Shown here: one piece after another, positions 44,515-54,067 of the stretch
Numbering within the stretch: position 1 is the first letter of the stretch
How the letters are laid out: each line of letters opens with the position of its first letter
DNA from: Acidimicrobiales bacterium
Lineage (GTDB): Bacteria > Actinomycetota > Acidimicrobiia > Acidimicrobiales > RAAP-2
NCBI GenBank assembly: GCA_030039755.1
Contig: JASHUY010000074.1
Coordinates: 1-64,000 of the forward strand
DNA length: 64,000 nt
Reading direction: 5' to 3'
Notes under the pieces: model-generated
Database searches by the model: none
What the model was told of the DNA's origin: nothing
The model's input: only the letters and a program-made list of their open reading frames with translations
Position numbers and translations under genes: made by a program

Positions 44515-45135
44515 CTACTCGCGGGTGGACCCCGTTCCCGCTCCCCGTTCAGCCTCGTGGCGTCGGGTCAGTTCGATCAGCTCGTCTCGATAGCGGTGGT
44601 CGGCCCTGTCCGACTCGTCGCTGACGCGGGCACCGTTCTCCCACCACTGCATGAGCCCGCGCCCCATCTCCTGGCCGGCACGCGTGTGAACGCAGAGGGC
44701 GTAATCGGGGACGCCCACGGACAATTCCCCCCTCTCGACCAGATTGGCGACCAATTCGGAATGCTCAGAACTGGTTCGGTCCTTCTTGGCCTTGGCGAGG
44801 AACCTGACCGCGTGGACGGCCATCATGGTGCGCTCGCCACCCGTGGCGACACGATAGTTGTCGTGCAGGCAGTTGATCAGCAGCGGCGCCAGCGGTTCGC
44901 CCATCCCGACGTCCTCGACGGCGATGACCTTGAGCCGGTACCACAGATGCTCGCCAACCTCCTCCGAGGTCGACAACATCTCATAGGCGGCCACTACCGC
45001 ATTGTCGACGTTCCCTCGCCGTATCTCCTTCTGCAGGACCGACACCAACTGGTCCACCGGAACGCCCCGGGGGGAGGTCATCCTCGTCCACGGGTCCTCT
45101 TCGTGCGGCGGTGGTCCCATCCGACGTTCAGCCAT
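44515..45135 (-). CDS. RarA/MgsA C-terminal-domain-like protein (no ATPase domain)
   Basis: VDQLVSVLQKEIRRGNVDNAVVAAYEMLSTSEEVGEHLWYRLKVIAVEDVGMGEP resembles the helical C-terminal region of RarA/WRNIP1 ATPases. Confidence 0.55.
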   Translation of the reverse strand: MAERRMGPPPHEEDPWTRMTSPRGVPVDQLVSVLQKEIRRGNVDNAVVAAYEMLSTSEEVGEHLWYRLKVIAVEDVGMGEPLAPLLINCLHDNYRVATGGERTMMAVHAVRFLAKAKKDRTSSEHSELVANLVERGELSVGVPDYALCVHTRAGQEMGRGLMQWWENGARVSDESDRADHRYRDELIELTRRHEAERGAGTGSTRE

Positions 45136-45381
45136 GCGGCACTCCTTTGGTGTGGTGGTTCAGGCGCGCCCGCGACGGAAAGGAGCTCGAATCGGTCGAA
45201 TGGTACGCGATCGGTGTCGCAGCGGGCAAACCGTCGCCACGCGCGGCGTGCAACGACCCGAACGCGCTGCGATAGCGTACGGCTGCGTCGAAGACGACCG
45301 CGTGAAGGCCTTCCTGCACCGCAGGCTCGTGCCGGGGCCTGGAAGGTGCTGTCGACGGATGCACAAGACGAGGGAGTCGCG

Positions 45382-46266
45382 ATGACGGCCTACACGGTGC
45401 CGAGTGACGCATGCCGTCGCCCGATCGCAATCGACGGAGCGGGGACGATCGGAAGGCAGATCGCCACGGCCTATGCCGCCGGCGGGAGCGACGTCCGGCT
45501 CTTCGACCTCTCCCAGAGCCAGCGCGAAGCAGCAGGCGACTACGTGCGCGAACACGTCGGGCGGTTCCGCACGAAGCTCAACCCCGACGGACCACGGACC
45601 GGTCGAGCGACGGTGTGCGGGAGCCTGGACGAGGCCGTCGACGGCGCTTGGATGGTGGTCGAGGCCATCTCCGAGAAGCTCGAGCTGAAGCAGGCGACGT
45701 TCGCGCTCCTCGACGAAACTGCGGACGACGATGCGATCCTGGCGAGCAACTCCTCGTCGATACCCACGAGTCAGTTGGTCGGAAGCGTCCGGCACCGCGA
45801 GAGGGTCCTGAACACGCATTACTTCATGCTGCCGGACATCAATGCCGTCGAGCTGATGTCCTGCGGCGAGACCGACGAAGGCGTGATCACCGGCCTGATG
45901 GAAGAGATCCCGCACTACGGGCTCGCACCGTTCCGCGTGCGCAGAGAGAGCGACGGGTTCATCTTCAACCGCATCTGGGCCGCGGTCAAGCGTGAGTGCC
46001 TCATGGTGGTCCAAGAAGGGGTCGCGGCGCCCGAGGACGTGGACGAGATGTGGAAGATCTTCACGTCGCCCGGCATCCCGCCGTTCCGGTTCATGGACCA
46101 GGTCGGGCTCGACGTGGTGCTGGACATCGAGGAGCACTATGCGTCCGTGCGGCCCGGGCTGCCCGAAGGCCCGCGGCAGCTGCTGAAGATGCTGATCGAC
46201 GAGGGAAGGCTCGGGGTCAAGAGCGGCCGAGGCTTCTACGGTGATCCGTCCGTCGTCCGAGCCTGA
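45382..46266 (+). CDS. 3-hydroxyacyl-CoA dehydrogenase family protein
   Basis: IAIDGAGTIGRQIATAYAAGGSDVRLFDLS; NTHYFMLPDINAVELM; start refined from ORF 44227..46266. Confidence 0.88.
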   Translation: MTAYTVPSDACRRPIAIDGAGTIGRQIATAYAAGGSDVRLFDLSQSQREAAGDYVREHVGRFRTKLNPDGPRTGRATVCGSLDEAVDGAWMVVEAISEKLELKQATFALLDETADDDAILASNSSSIPTSQLVGSVRHRERVLNTHYFMLPDINAVELMSCGETDEGVITGLMEEIPHYGLAPFRVRRESDGFIFNRIWAAVKRECLMVVQEGVAAPEDVDEMWKIFTSPGIPPFRFMDQVGLDVVLDIEEHYASVRPGLPEGPRQLLKMLIDEGRLGVKSGRGFYGDPSVVRA

Positions 46267-47201
46267 TCCCACGGCACCGCCGTTTCGAGTTCCCCGGAAG
46301 TGGCGAGGCCGTCGATGACCCCTCGCCGCGTCACGCAGAACGCTCCCGAGCGGCATCCTGCGTCGATCGCGTCGTCCATCGTGCTTCCCCGGGCGAGCGC
46401 CGCGACGAGACCGGCGGTGAAGGCGTCTCCGGCGCCGGTCGTGTCGAGCACCTCGACCGCGTAGGCGGGGAACCGCTCGACGCCGTCCACCGACGCCCGG
46501 AGCGCACCCTTCGCGCCGAGGGTGGCGACCACCGTTCCGACGCCCCAGTCGACCAGGGCGAGCGCCTGTGTCTCGACCCGGGCGGTTTCGACTCCGAGGT
46601 GGCGCGCAAGCGTTGCGAGCTCGACCTCGTTCGGCGTCAGCACGTCGAAGAGGTGGAGGTCCCCACGGTCGATGGGACGAGCAGGGGCGGGGTTCAGCAC
46701 GACGCCTTTCCCTCCTTCGTGCGCCCAGACCGCAAGTCCGGCTGCGAGCTCCGAGGGGCACTCCAGCTGGCAGACGATGTAGCTGCACTTCTCGAGCTCG
46801 TCGCCCAGCGCCAGGATGACGTCACGGCTCGTCAGCTCGAGGTTGGCTCCCGGTGCAACGCTGATCGCATTGTCGCCCGATGTGTCGACCAGGATCACCG
46901 CGACACCCGTCGGCCCGGACCCCGTCATGATGCCGTGAGGGGGAAGGCCTTCAGAGACCAAGGTCGCCCGCGCCTGGCTCCCGAAGACGTCGTCGCCAAG
47001 CTTCGTCGCGAACGCGACGTCGACACCGAGCCGGGCGATCCCGATCGCCTGGTTGGCGCCCTTGCCCCCGGGGCCCGCCTCGAAGCGGTGAGCGAGAACG
47101 GTCTCACCGGCTGCCGGGAGACCACCCCCGTACACGGTGAGACCGGCGTTGTAGGAACCCGCGACGACGACAGACGCCGTGCGGCTCGCCCTATTCATCA
47201 A
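46236..47201 (-). CDS. ribokinase-like PfkB family carbohydrate kinase
   Basis: EAGPGGKGANQAIGIARLGVDVAFATKLGDD; DTTGAGDAFTAGLVAALARG. Confidence 0.9.
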   Translation of the reverse strand: MMNRASRTASVVVAGSYNAGLTVYGGGLPAAGETVLAHRFEAGPGGKGANQAIGIARLGVDVAFATKLGDDVFGSQARATLVSEGLPPHGIMTGSGPTGVAVILVDTSGDNAISVAPGANLELTSRDVILALGDELEKCSYIVCQLECPSELAAGLAVWAHEGGKGVVLNPAPARPIDRGDLHLFDVLTPNEVELATLARHLGVETARVETQALALVDWGVGTVVATLGAKGALRASVDGVERFPAYAVEVLDTTGAGDAFTAGLVAALARGSTMDDAIDAGCRSGAFCVTRRGVIDGLATSGELETAVPWDQARTTDGSP

Positions 47202-47276
47202 CTGTTCGTCTCACTGTCGCTCCGGGGAAGTCGCTCCGCGAACCGCTTCAGCTCGGCGACCGGTGACGTCGTCGCC

Positions 47277-49073
47277 TCAGTCGACGACGGGGATCGAACC
47301 GAGAAGCTCTCCCGTCGTACCGTCGGCGATCCCGAGGTCCGTGACGTGCGGTCCGGGGAGGCACGGCAAGGTCGCCGTCATTACCTGGAAGAGCGGCTGG
47401 CTCAAGAGCGACGGCCGCAGCCCGACGGAGAGCGCGGCCCGCTCGACCCGGTCTTGGGCGGCCGCCACCGCACGGGGCTCATCCGTCGAGAGGAGACCGG
47501 CGATCGGTAGCCGGACCATCGCGAGCACCTCGCCTCGGGCTGCGACGGCTACGCCACCGCCGGCCGCGATCACCGAATTGGCGGCCGCGGCCATGTCGGC
47601 GGGGTCGCGTCCGAAGACGACGAGGTTGTGCGAGTCGTGCGAGACGGTGGTCGCGACCGCTCCACGCCACCTCCCCCAACCGCTCAGCACGCCTACGCCC
47701 GGCGCGCTCGAACGGCGCCCGTGCCGATGGACGACCGCCTGGTAGATGCAGTCCTCGGGGAGCTCCAGCCGTCCACGGGAGCAGCCGACGGTCCTCGTCT
47801 CCCAGTTCGTGGTCACGACGCCGTGGACCACGCGGACCTCGACGTCGCCCGGCGCGGCGTCCACGGTGAACGCGAAGTCGTCGGACGACATCGGCGACAG
47901 GCGGACGGTCCGGAGCGGCGGCGCGCTCGGGCTCTCCCCCACCGGCACGACGAGCTGACCGTCGACCGCGACCTCGACCCCCCGTGAGAACACGCGATGG
48001 ACGGCGAGCGACCGGAGGTCCGAAAGCACGAGCACGTTCGCGAGCCGCCCCGGCGATACGAGACCGAGGTCGCGCCGGCCGAGGCGGTAGGCGGCGTTGT
48101 AGGTCGCCATCCGCACCGCGACGCTCGCGTCGACGCCGGCTTCGACCAGGCGCCTCAGGAGATGGTCGACCCCACCGTGCCGTAGGAGCGTCGACGCGAA
48201 GAGGTCGTCGGTCGCCGCGACGACGTGGACCGGGAGCTGGGGGAAGTCCTGCAGCGCGGAAGCGACCCCCGGGATGAGCGACTCGAACGCGCCGCGTAGC
48301 TCCACGGTCAAGCCCGCCTGGACCCGGGCCAGGAAGTCGCCATCGACCATGAGCTCGTGGTCGGACGTGATGCCCGCCGCCGCGTACGCCTGCAGGTCCG
48401 CACCGCCGAGCCCTGCGGCGTGCCCGTTGACCAACTTGTCGCTCGCGATGCCGGCGTCCACGATCCCGCCCATCCGTTCGTCGAGCGCAAGGACCCCTCG
48501 CATGTCCATGACCTCGGCGAGCCCGACCACCTCCGGCCAGCGCAGCATCTCGGCGATCTCAGCAGGGCCGAGGTCTGCACCGGAGAGCTCACGCCCCGGG
48601 ACGGGCGGCACGCACGACGGCGCCTGCACGAGGAACTCGACGGGCAGGCCCCGGCTGGCGTCGATGGCGTAGCGAACCCCGTCGAGGCCCGCGACGTTCG
48701 CGAGCTCGTGCGGATCGCAGTGAACGGTGGTGGTTCCCCTCGGGCAGACCGACGCGGCGTACGACGCCGGGGTGAGCATGGAGCTTTCGAAATGCACGTG
48801 CATGTCGACGAAGCCAGGGCAGACGACTTCGCCGGTTGCGTCGACGAGCTTCCGCGCGTCCGTTCGTGACCCGGTCGGGTGGACGCTGGCGATCAACTCG
48901 CCCGAAATGCCGACATCCGCACGGCGGAGCTCGCAGGTGCCGACGTCCAGAACCGCACCGTTTGCGATCATCACGTCGAAGGGGCGGTCTCCACGTGCCG
49001 CGGCCACCGCCTCGCGCCGAGACCCGAGAGGAGGCGTCGTAGGAGCGTGATCGCTCCTCGTTGAGCCGGTCAT
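47277..49073 (-). CDS. adenine deaminase
   Basis: VVCPGFVDMHVHFESSMLTPASYAASVCPRGTTTVHCDPHELANVAGLDGVRY; SHDSHNLVVFG. Start refined from ORF 47277..49487. Confidence 0.93.
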   Translation of the reverse strand: MTGSTRSDHAPTTPPLGSRREAVAAARGDRPFDVMIANGAVLDVGTCELRRADVGISGELIASVHPTGSRTDARKLVDATGEVVCPGFVDMHVHFESSMLTPASYAASVCPRGTTTVHCDPHELANVAGLDGVRYAIDASRGLPVEFLVQAPSCVPPVPGRELSGADLGPAEIAEMLRWPEVVGLAEVMDMRGVLALDERMGGIVDAGIASDKLVNGHAAGLGGADLQAYAAAGITSDHELMVDGDFLARVQAGLTVELRGAFESLIPGVASALQDFPQLPVHVVAATDDLFASTLLRHGGVDHLLRRLVEAGVDASVAVRMATYNAAYRLGRRDLGLVSPGRLANVLVLSDLRSLAVHRVFSRGVEVAVDGQLVVPVGESPSAPPLRTVRLSPMSSDDFAFTVDAAPGDVEVRVVHGVVTTNWETRTVGCSRGRLELPEDCIYQAVVHRHGRRSSAPGVGVLSGWGRWRGAVATTVSHDSHNLVVFGRDPADMAAAANSVIAAGGGVAVAARGEVLAMVRLPIAGLLSTDEPRAVAAAQDRVERAALSVGLRPSLLSQPLFQVMTATLPCLPGPHVTDLGIADGTTGELLGSIPVVD

Positions 49074-50209
49074 CTCCCGGCGTGTGCCTTGCGCCACTCG
49101 GTGAACTCCTGCACGTACCTGGCCCGGTCGACGTGATCGAGGAACGACGCTTCGACGGCCCGGATGCTCGAGTCGAGCAACTCGTCCACGCTGAGGCCGA
49201 GGCCGTCGTCGGCGTTCGCCAGCAGGTACTCCTGGGTGAGCGAGAAACGGAAGAGCGCGGGATCGTCCGAGTTGATCGTGACGAAGAGGCCGGCGGCGAG
49301 CATCTCGCGGATCGCGCCGAGCCGCCACTTGCGGGTCGCCCGGCGGCTCGTGGTGGGGATGACGTTGAAGGGGATTCCCTCGTCCCGGCACCGGGCGACG
49401 ACGCGTCGGTCCGACAGCACGTGGTAGCCGTGGTCGATCCGCTCGCACCCGAGGGCGTCGAGGCAGGTGGTGACGTTCCGTGCCCACCGGTCGTGCTCAG
49501 CGGCATGCGCCGTGCGGTGCAAGCCTCGCCGCTTCGCCGTCACGAACGCGTCGGCGAACTGCTCGGGAGGTCCCGCGATCTCTTCGTAGTCGAGCCCGAC
49601 GCCGACGATCTCCTCCTTGGGGTAGGCGACCACCTCCTCCACCATCGCCCGCGCCACCTCCCCCGTGTCCTCCCTGTCGACCGCCGCGATCACCGCTGCC
49701 TGTACGCCGAGGTCGTGGACGGCAGCCCGGATTCCTTCGACGAGGCCGTCGGCCATCGTCCGGTAGGAGACGCCGTGGCCGAAATGGACGCTCGGGCTGA
49801 ACGCGAGCTCGTGGTACCGCGTGTTGTTGATCGTCACGCCGTCCTCGATCGCCTCGTACGCGGCCCGCGCGAAGTCCTCCTGGTCCCTCAGGCACGCGCA
49901 GATGTCGTCGTACACGTCGAGCAAGCCGAACCAGGGTCCCTCGTCACGCTCTTCGGGAAGCGGGTCGCTGTTGATGTGGTCGTAGAGCTCGTCCGCCGGC
50001 AGAGGGAGCTCGATCCCGTGCTTCTTCGCGAGCTCGCCGAAGGTCCCGCTCCGGACGCAGCCGATCAGGTGGACGTGGAGGTCGACCTTCGGAGCAGCGC
50101 GGAGGATCGAGCGTGCGTCCGGACCGCTCCTCTGGTTCCTCTCGTTCCTCTGGTTCCTCGTGGTCGCAGTCGACATTGTCGCAGTCAACGCTCGACGCTC
50201 CTTCCGCAC
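49070..50209 (-). CDS. adenosine deaminase family protein
   Basis: PKVDLHVHLIGCVRSGTF; RIDHGYHVLSD; FVTINSDDPALFRFSLTQEYLL. Confidence 0.9.
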   Translation of the reverse strand: MRKERRALTATMSTATTRNQRNERNQRSGPDARSILRAAPKVDLHVHLIGCVRSGTFGELAKKHGIELPLPADELYDHINSDPLPEERDEGPWFGLLDVYDDICACLRDQEDFARAAYEAIEDGVTINNTRYHELAFSPSVHFGHGVSYRTMADGLVEGIRAAVHDLGVQAAVIAAVDREDTGEVARAMVEEVVAYPKEEIVGVGLDYEEIAGPPEQFADAFVTAKRRGLHRTAHAAEHDRWARNVTTCLDALGCERIDHGYHVLSDRRVVARCRDEGIPFNVIPTTSRRATRKWRLGAIREMLAAGLFVTINSDDPALFRFSLTQEYLLANADDGLGLSVDELLDSSIRAVEASFLDHVDRARYVQEFTEWRKAHAGR

Positions 50210-50261
50210 GACGGACGTGCCTCGAGTCGGCAGGTCACCGGGTCTGACGGGTCACACGGCG

Positions 50262-51944
50262 TCAACGGGCCTCGAGCCAGGCCTTGCCGAGCTGCGCGGT
50301 CTCCACCGGGGGGCGCTCGCGTCGGGCCCCCAAGCGGGCGAGCACCGTACGCCAAGCCCGCGCGCCGGACGACCCGGCACCCGCGACGCCCAGGCGACGG
50401 AGCGCCACCCGTTCCACCGCGCTCAACACCGAATAGAAGAGGATCGAGAGGATCGTCAGGACGACGGCCGCCGCCCACATCTGTGTGTAATTCGAATTGA
50501 CGAACGCCGTGACGATCAGGTACCCGAGTCCCCGCCCCGTGGCGAGCCACTCCGCGAGGGTGGCGCCGAGCACGGCGAGCGGAGCGGATATCCGGGCGGC
50601 GGCCAGCATCGCGGGCATTCCGATCGGCAGCCGAAGCCGCCACAGCGTCTGCCAGAGCGAGGCGTCGTGGGCGCGGAAGAAGAGGAGCGTGTCGCCGGAA
50701 GCCGAGCGCAGCCCGAACATCGTGTTCACGAGAACCGGGAAGAACGTCACGATGGCCGCGATCGCCCCCGCGGAAAGCCGCCCCCTGCCGAGCACGAGCG
50801 TCACGATGGGCACGAAGACGATCGCCGGGATCGAGCTCACGATGAACGCGAGCGGTATGACGGCACGCCCCGTCGCCGGGGAGACCACGAAAAGGACGCC
50901 GAGGACCCAGCCGACGGCGATGCCGACGCAGAAGCCGAGTCCCGCGTCGGCGAGCGTGATGCCGATCTGCGACAGTACGACGGATCCGGCGCTTCCGACG
51001 AAGAGGTAGTTGAAGACGTCCGCGGGGTTCTTCACCACATAGGTCGAGAGGTCGAACACCGGGATCGCAGCCCACCACACCAGCAGGATCAGGCCGATCG
51101 ACGCGACCGTCTCGACGCTCCGGACGATGCGCGACCGGCTGTCGCGCCTGGTGAGGTCCAACGCGGTCGCGGTCGCCGACGCATCGAGCGGGGGGCTCCA
51201 CGGGTTCAGCAGGCGCCCGATGTACCGGACGAGGTAGTACCCGGCCAACGCGAGCGCCGTCGTGACCGCTGCCACGCCCCACACTCGGTCGACCTGTGCG
51301 CCGTACATCGCGTCGATGAGCATGACGCCGAGCCCGCTGCTCGCCCCGATGAACTCGCCGAGGATGGCACCGACGAGAGCGGCCGGAACCGTCAAGCTGA
51401 GCCCGGTGACGATCCCCGGAAGCGCAGCCCTTGCTCGGACCTTCGTCAGCGTCCTCCATCGTCCGGCGCCGTACGCGCGGGCGACGAGCAAGGCTCCGGG
51501 GTCCGCCTGACGGAGCCCCAAGAGCGTGAGGATGAGCGTCGGGAAGAAGACGAAGAATCCGGCCAGCACCGCTCCGGGCGCGTCGCCGGAGAGGGTCACC
51601 TCGAGCACCGGTGCCAGAGCGACTCCCGGGATGCTGAAGACGGTCAGCCCCAGGAGGAGGGCGGGACGCTCGGTCCGCGCGACGGACTGCGCGATCCCTG
51701 CGACGACGATCGCGGCGGCGTTCCCGATCGCCCAGCCCTTCGCAGCCGTCTCCAGCGTTGTCGGGACGTTGGCCCCGTACAGCGCCCGGTCGTCCCACAG
51801 ACCCGCGACGACGTGGGTCGGCGCGGCGATGATGCCCTTTCCGGCGAGCACCCACTCGCCGAGCACCTCCAGCACCAAGAGGATCAGAAGAGCGAGGCCC
51901 GCCGTCCCTCCCCACCGTCTCACCGCGGCGCGGAGCGTGCTCAT
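50262..51944 (-). CDS. ABC transporter permease, two fused BPD domains (NitT/TauT type)
   Basis: Two repeats of TM bundle with EAA-like loops (ARAYGAGRWRTLTKVRARAALPGIVTG and FRAHDASLWQTLWRLRLPIGMPAMLAA). Confidence 0.85.
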   Translation of the reverse strand: MSTLRAAVRRWGGTAGLALLILLVLEVLGEWVLAGKGIIAAPTHVVAGLWDDRALYGANVPTTLETAAKGWAIGNAAAIVVAGIAQSVARTERPALLLGLTVFSIPGVALAPVLEVTLSGDAPGAVLAGFFVFFPTLILTLLGLRQADPGALLVARAYGAGRWRTLTKVRARAALPGIVTGLSLTVPAALVGAILGEFIGASSGLGVMLIDAMYGAQVDRVWGVAAVTTALALAGYYLVRYIGRLLNPWSPPLDASATATALDLTRRDSRSRIVRSVETVASIGLILLVWWAAIPVFDLSTYVVKNPADVFNYLFVGSAGSVVLSQIGITLADAGLGFCVGIAVGWVLGVLFVVSPATGRAVIPLAFIVSSIPAIVFVPIVTLVLGRGRLSAGAIAAIVTFFPVLVNTMFGLRSASGDTLLFFRAHDASLWQTLWRLRLPIGMPAMLAAARISAPLAVLGATLAEWLATGRGLGYLIVTAFVNSNYTQMWAAAVVLTILSILFYSVLSAVERVALRRLGVAGAGSSGARAWRTVLARLGARRERPPVETAQLGKAWLEAR

Positions 51945-51981
51945 CCAGAGAGGTGGCGTCGAGGTCGGTTGGACACGTCGA

Positions 51982-52806
51982 TCACGCGACGGTCTCCTCC
52001 ACCGCCTGTGCCCGGGAGCCCCCTGAGAAGAGCTTCTCCATCAGTTCGTCACAGATCGCGTGGAACTCGGGGCTGCGCAGCACCGAGACGGTCCTCGGCC
52101 GAGGAAGGTCGACCGAGCGGACCGCGAGGATCCGTCCCGGCCTTCCGGACATCACGACGACCTGGTCCGCGAGAAAGACCGCCTCCTGCATCGAGTGCGT
52201 CACGAGCACCGTCGTCGTCGGACGCTCGGTCCAGATGCGCAGCAACTCGAGGTTCAGCCGCTGCCGGGTCATCTCGTCGAGAGCGCCGAAGGGTTCGTCG
52301 AGCAGCAGGAGCTGGGGGTTCGAGATCAGTGCCCGCGCGATCGCGACGCGCTGGCGCATCCCTCCAGAGAGCTGTGCCGGGCGCGCGTCCGCGAAGTGCT
52401 CGAGCTCCACGAGCGCGATCAGGTCGTCCACGACGGTGGGACTGACACGCTCCCGCGCCAGTTCCATTGGCAGCGAGATGTTGCGTCTCACGGTGCGCCA
52501 CGGGAGAAGAGCGGGGTCCTGCAGCGCGAGCCCGATCGCGTGACGCCGTCGCAGGATGTGCGGTGCGCACCCGTCGACCTCGACGCGTCCCGTGTCGAAC
52601 GTCTCGAGGTCGCACAGAATCCGCAGGAGCGTTGACTTCCCGCAGCCCGACGGCCCGACCAGCGACGTGAAGCTGCGCGACGCGGCCGTCAAGCTGATGC
52701 CTTGAAGCGCCTCGAACGACCGGCCGCCGACACGGTAAGACTTGTGCAGCCCCTCGATCACGACGCCGTCGGTCGCCGCACGGCCGACGTCCGCGGCACG
52801 GTTCAT
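51982..52806 (-). CDS. ABC transporter ATPase (NitT/TauT type)
   Basis: [46 protein letters not shown]. Confidence 0.92.
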   Translation of the reverse strand: MNRAADVGRAATDGVVIEGLHKSYRVGGRSFEALQGISLTAASRSFTSLVGPSGCGKSTLLRILCDLETFDTGRVEVDGCAPHILRRRHAIGLALQDPALLPWRTVRRNISLPMELARERVSPTVVDDLIALVELEHFADARPAQLSGGMRQRVAIARALISNPQLLLLDEPFGALDEMTRQRLNLELLRIWTERPTTTVLVTHSMQEAVFLADQVVVMSGRPGRILAVRSVDLPRPRTVSVLRSPEFHAICDELMEKLFSGGSRAQAVEETVA

Positions 52807-52816
52807 CTCCGGATCC

Positions 52817-53965
52817 TCACTTCAACTTGTACGCCGCCTCGAGGATCTTGTTTGTGAAGATGCTCGATGGCACGCCGGTGATGCCGGCGGCAGCCATCGT
52901 CTCGATGTTCTGACGCGCCTCGCCCATCCACAGCAGCCCGTGAACTTCCGTTGTGTGGCTCACCATGATCTCGGCGTACTTGCGAGCAGCCAACACCGCG
53001 CCCTTCGCTGTGATCACGCCCGAGGACTCGTAGAAGCTCTTCACGAGGCTGATCGTGGCCGTGGGGTTCTTCGAGTAGAACTCCGCTCCCTCCACGACGC
53101 CCGCCATCAGTTCCACGAGCTCCTCCTTCTGGTCCTGCAGCGAGGAGGTGAGGGTGAAGTAGCAGTGCTGGTACTGGTTGAAGTTGAAGTCGGCCCAGAT
53201 CATTGTGATGGTCTTGTGGCCTGCCACCTGCAGCGACACCGACTGTGTCGTGAAGAAGACCACCAGGCCGTCGACCTGACCGCTCGTGAGAGGCGTCGTT
53301 GTGAAGCTGATCGGGACGATCGTCACGGAGCTCTCGGGGACGCCGTTGATCTTCAGGAACGCCTTGAAGCTCGTCACGTCGCCCGCCGCCACGCCTATCT
53401 TCGTCCCCTTCAGGTCGGCGGGTTTGCGAAGCGGCTTCGTCGGGAGGGAGACGACCGCGTACGGCGAGATCTGGAATTCGGCACCGATGATGCAGAACTT
53501 CTGGCTGTGGGCGGACAGGTTCGCCTCTGCCACCGCTGTCACCGAGTCCATGGCCACCAACGCCTTGCCGGATGCCACCACGGCGGACAAGGCGACGTTG
53601 GGCCCACCCGGCAGGAGGGTGACCTGCAGGCCGTTCTTCGTCCAGTAGCCCTTCTTCTCGGCGACGTAGAGCGAGCCGAACTCGGGATTGGGCACCCAGC
53701 TCGTCTGCAGCGTCACGCTCTGCAAGCTTCTCTTCACCGCCGGCGTGCTCGCGCCCGCCGTTCGCGCCCCTCCGACTGACGCCAGCGCACCCGCGGCGAT
53801 CGTCCCGGCCACGCTCCCGAGCGCAAGCTTGCTGAAATCCCGTCGAGTGAGACGCAGGTCACCGGATCGCTCCGAGCCGCTTGACGGGCCGCCTGACAAG
53901 TGGCCTTGTGCCTCGTCCTCAGGTGAATGCATGGAACCCCCCTTGCTTTTCCGTCGTGCCTTCAT
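52817..53965 (-). CDS. ABC transporter substrate-binding protein (NMT1/SsuA-like), Tat-type signal
   Basis: [64 protein letters not shown]. Confidence 0.88.
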   Translation of the reverse strand: MKARRKSKGGSMHSPEDEAQGHLSGGPSSGSERSGDLRLTRRDFSKLALGSVAGTIAAGALASVGGARTAGASTPAVKRSLQSVTLQTSWVPNPEFGSLYVAEKKGYWTKNGLQVTLLPGGPNVALSAVVASGKALVAMDSVTAVAEANLSAHSQKFCIIGAEFQISPYAVVSLPTKPLRKPADLKGTKIGVAAGDVTSFKAFLKINGVPESSVTIVPISFTTTPLTSGQVDGLVVFFTTQSVSLQVAGHKTITMIWADFNFNQYQHCYFTLTSSLQDQKEELVELMAGVVEGAEFYSKNPTATISLVKSFYESSGVITAKGAVLAARKYAEIMVSHTTEVHGLLWMGEARQNIETMAAAGITGVPSSIFTNKILEAAYKLK

Positions 53966-54067
53966 CGGCGTCTCGTTGCGGATGGGAACGGTCGGTACGT
54001 CACCGCTCGCGAACCGCCAACTCGAAGAGCGTAACCGGGGCAGAGAACGTGCACGGGCTGCACGGTG

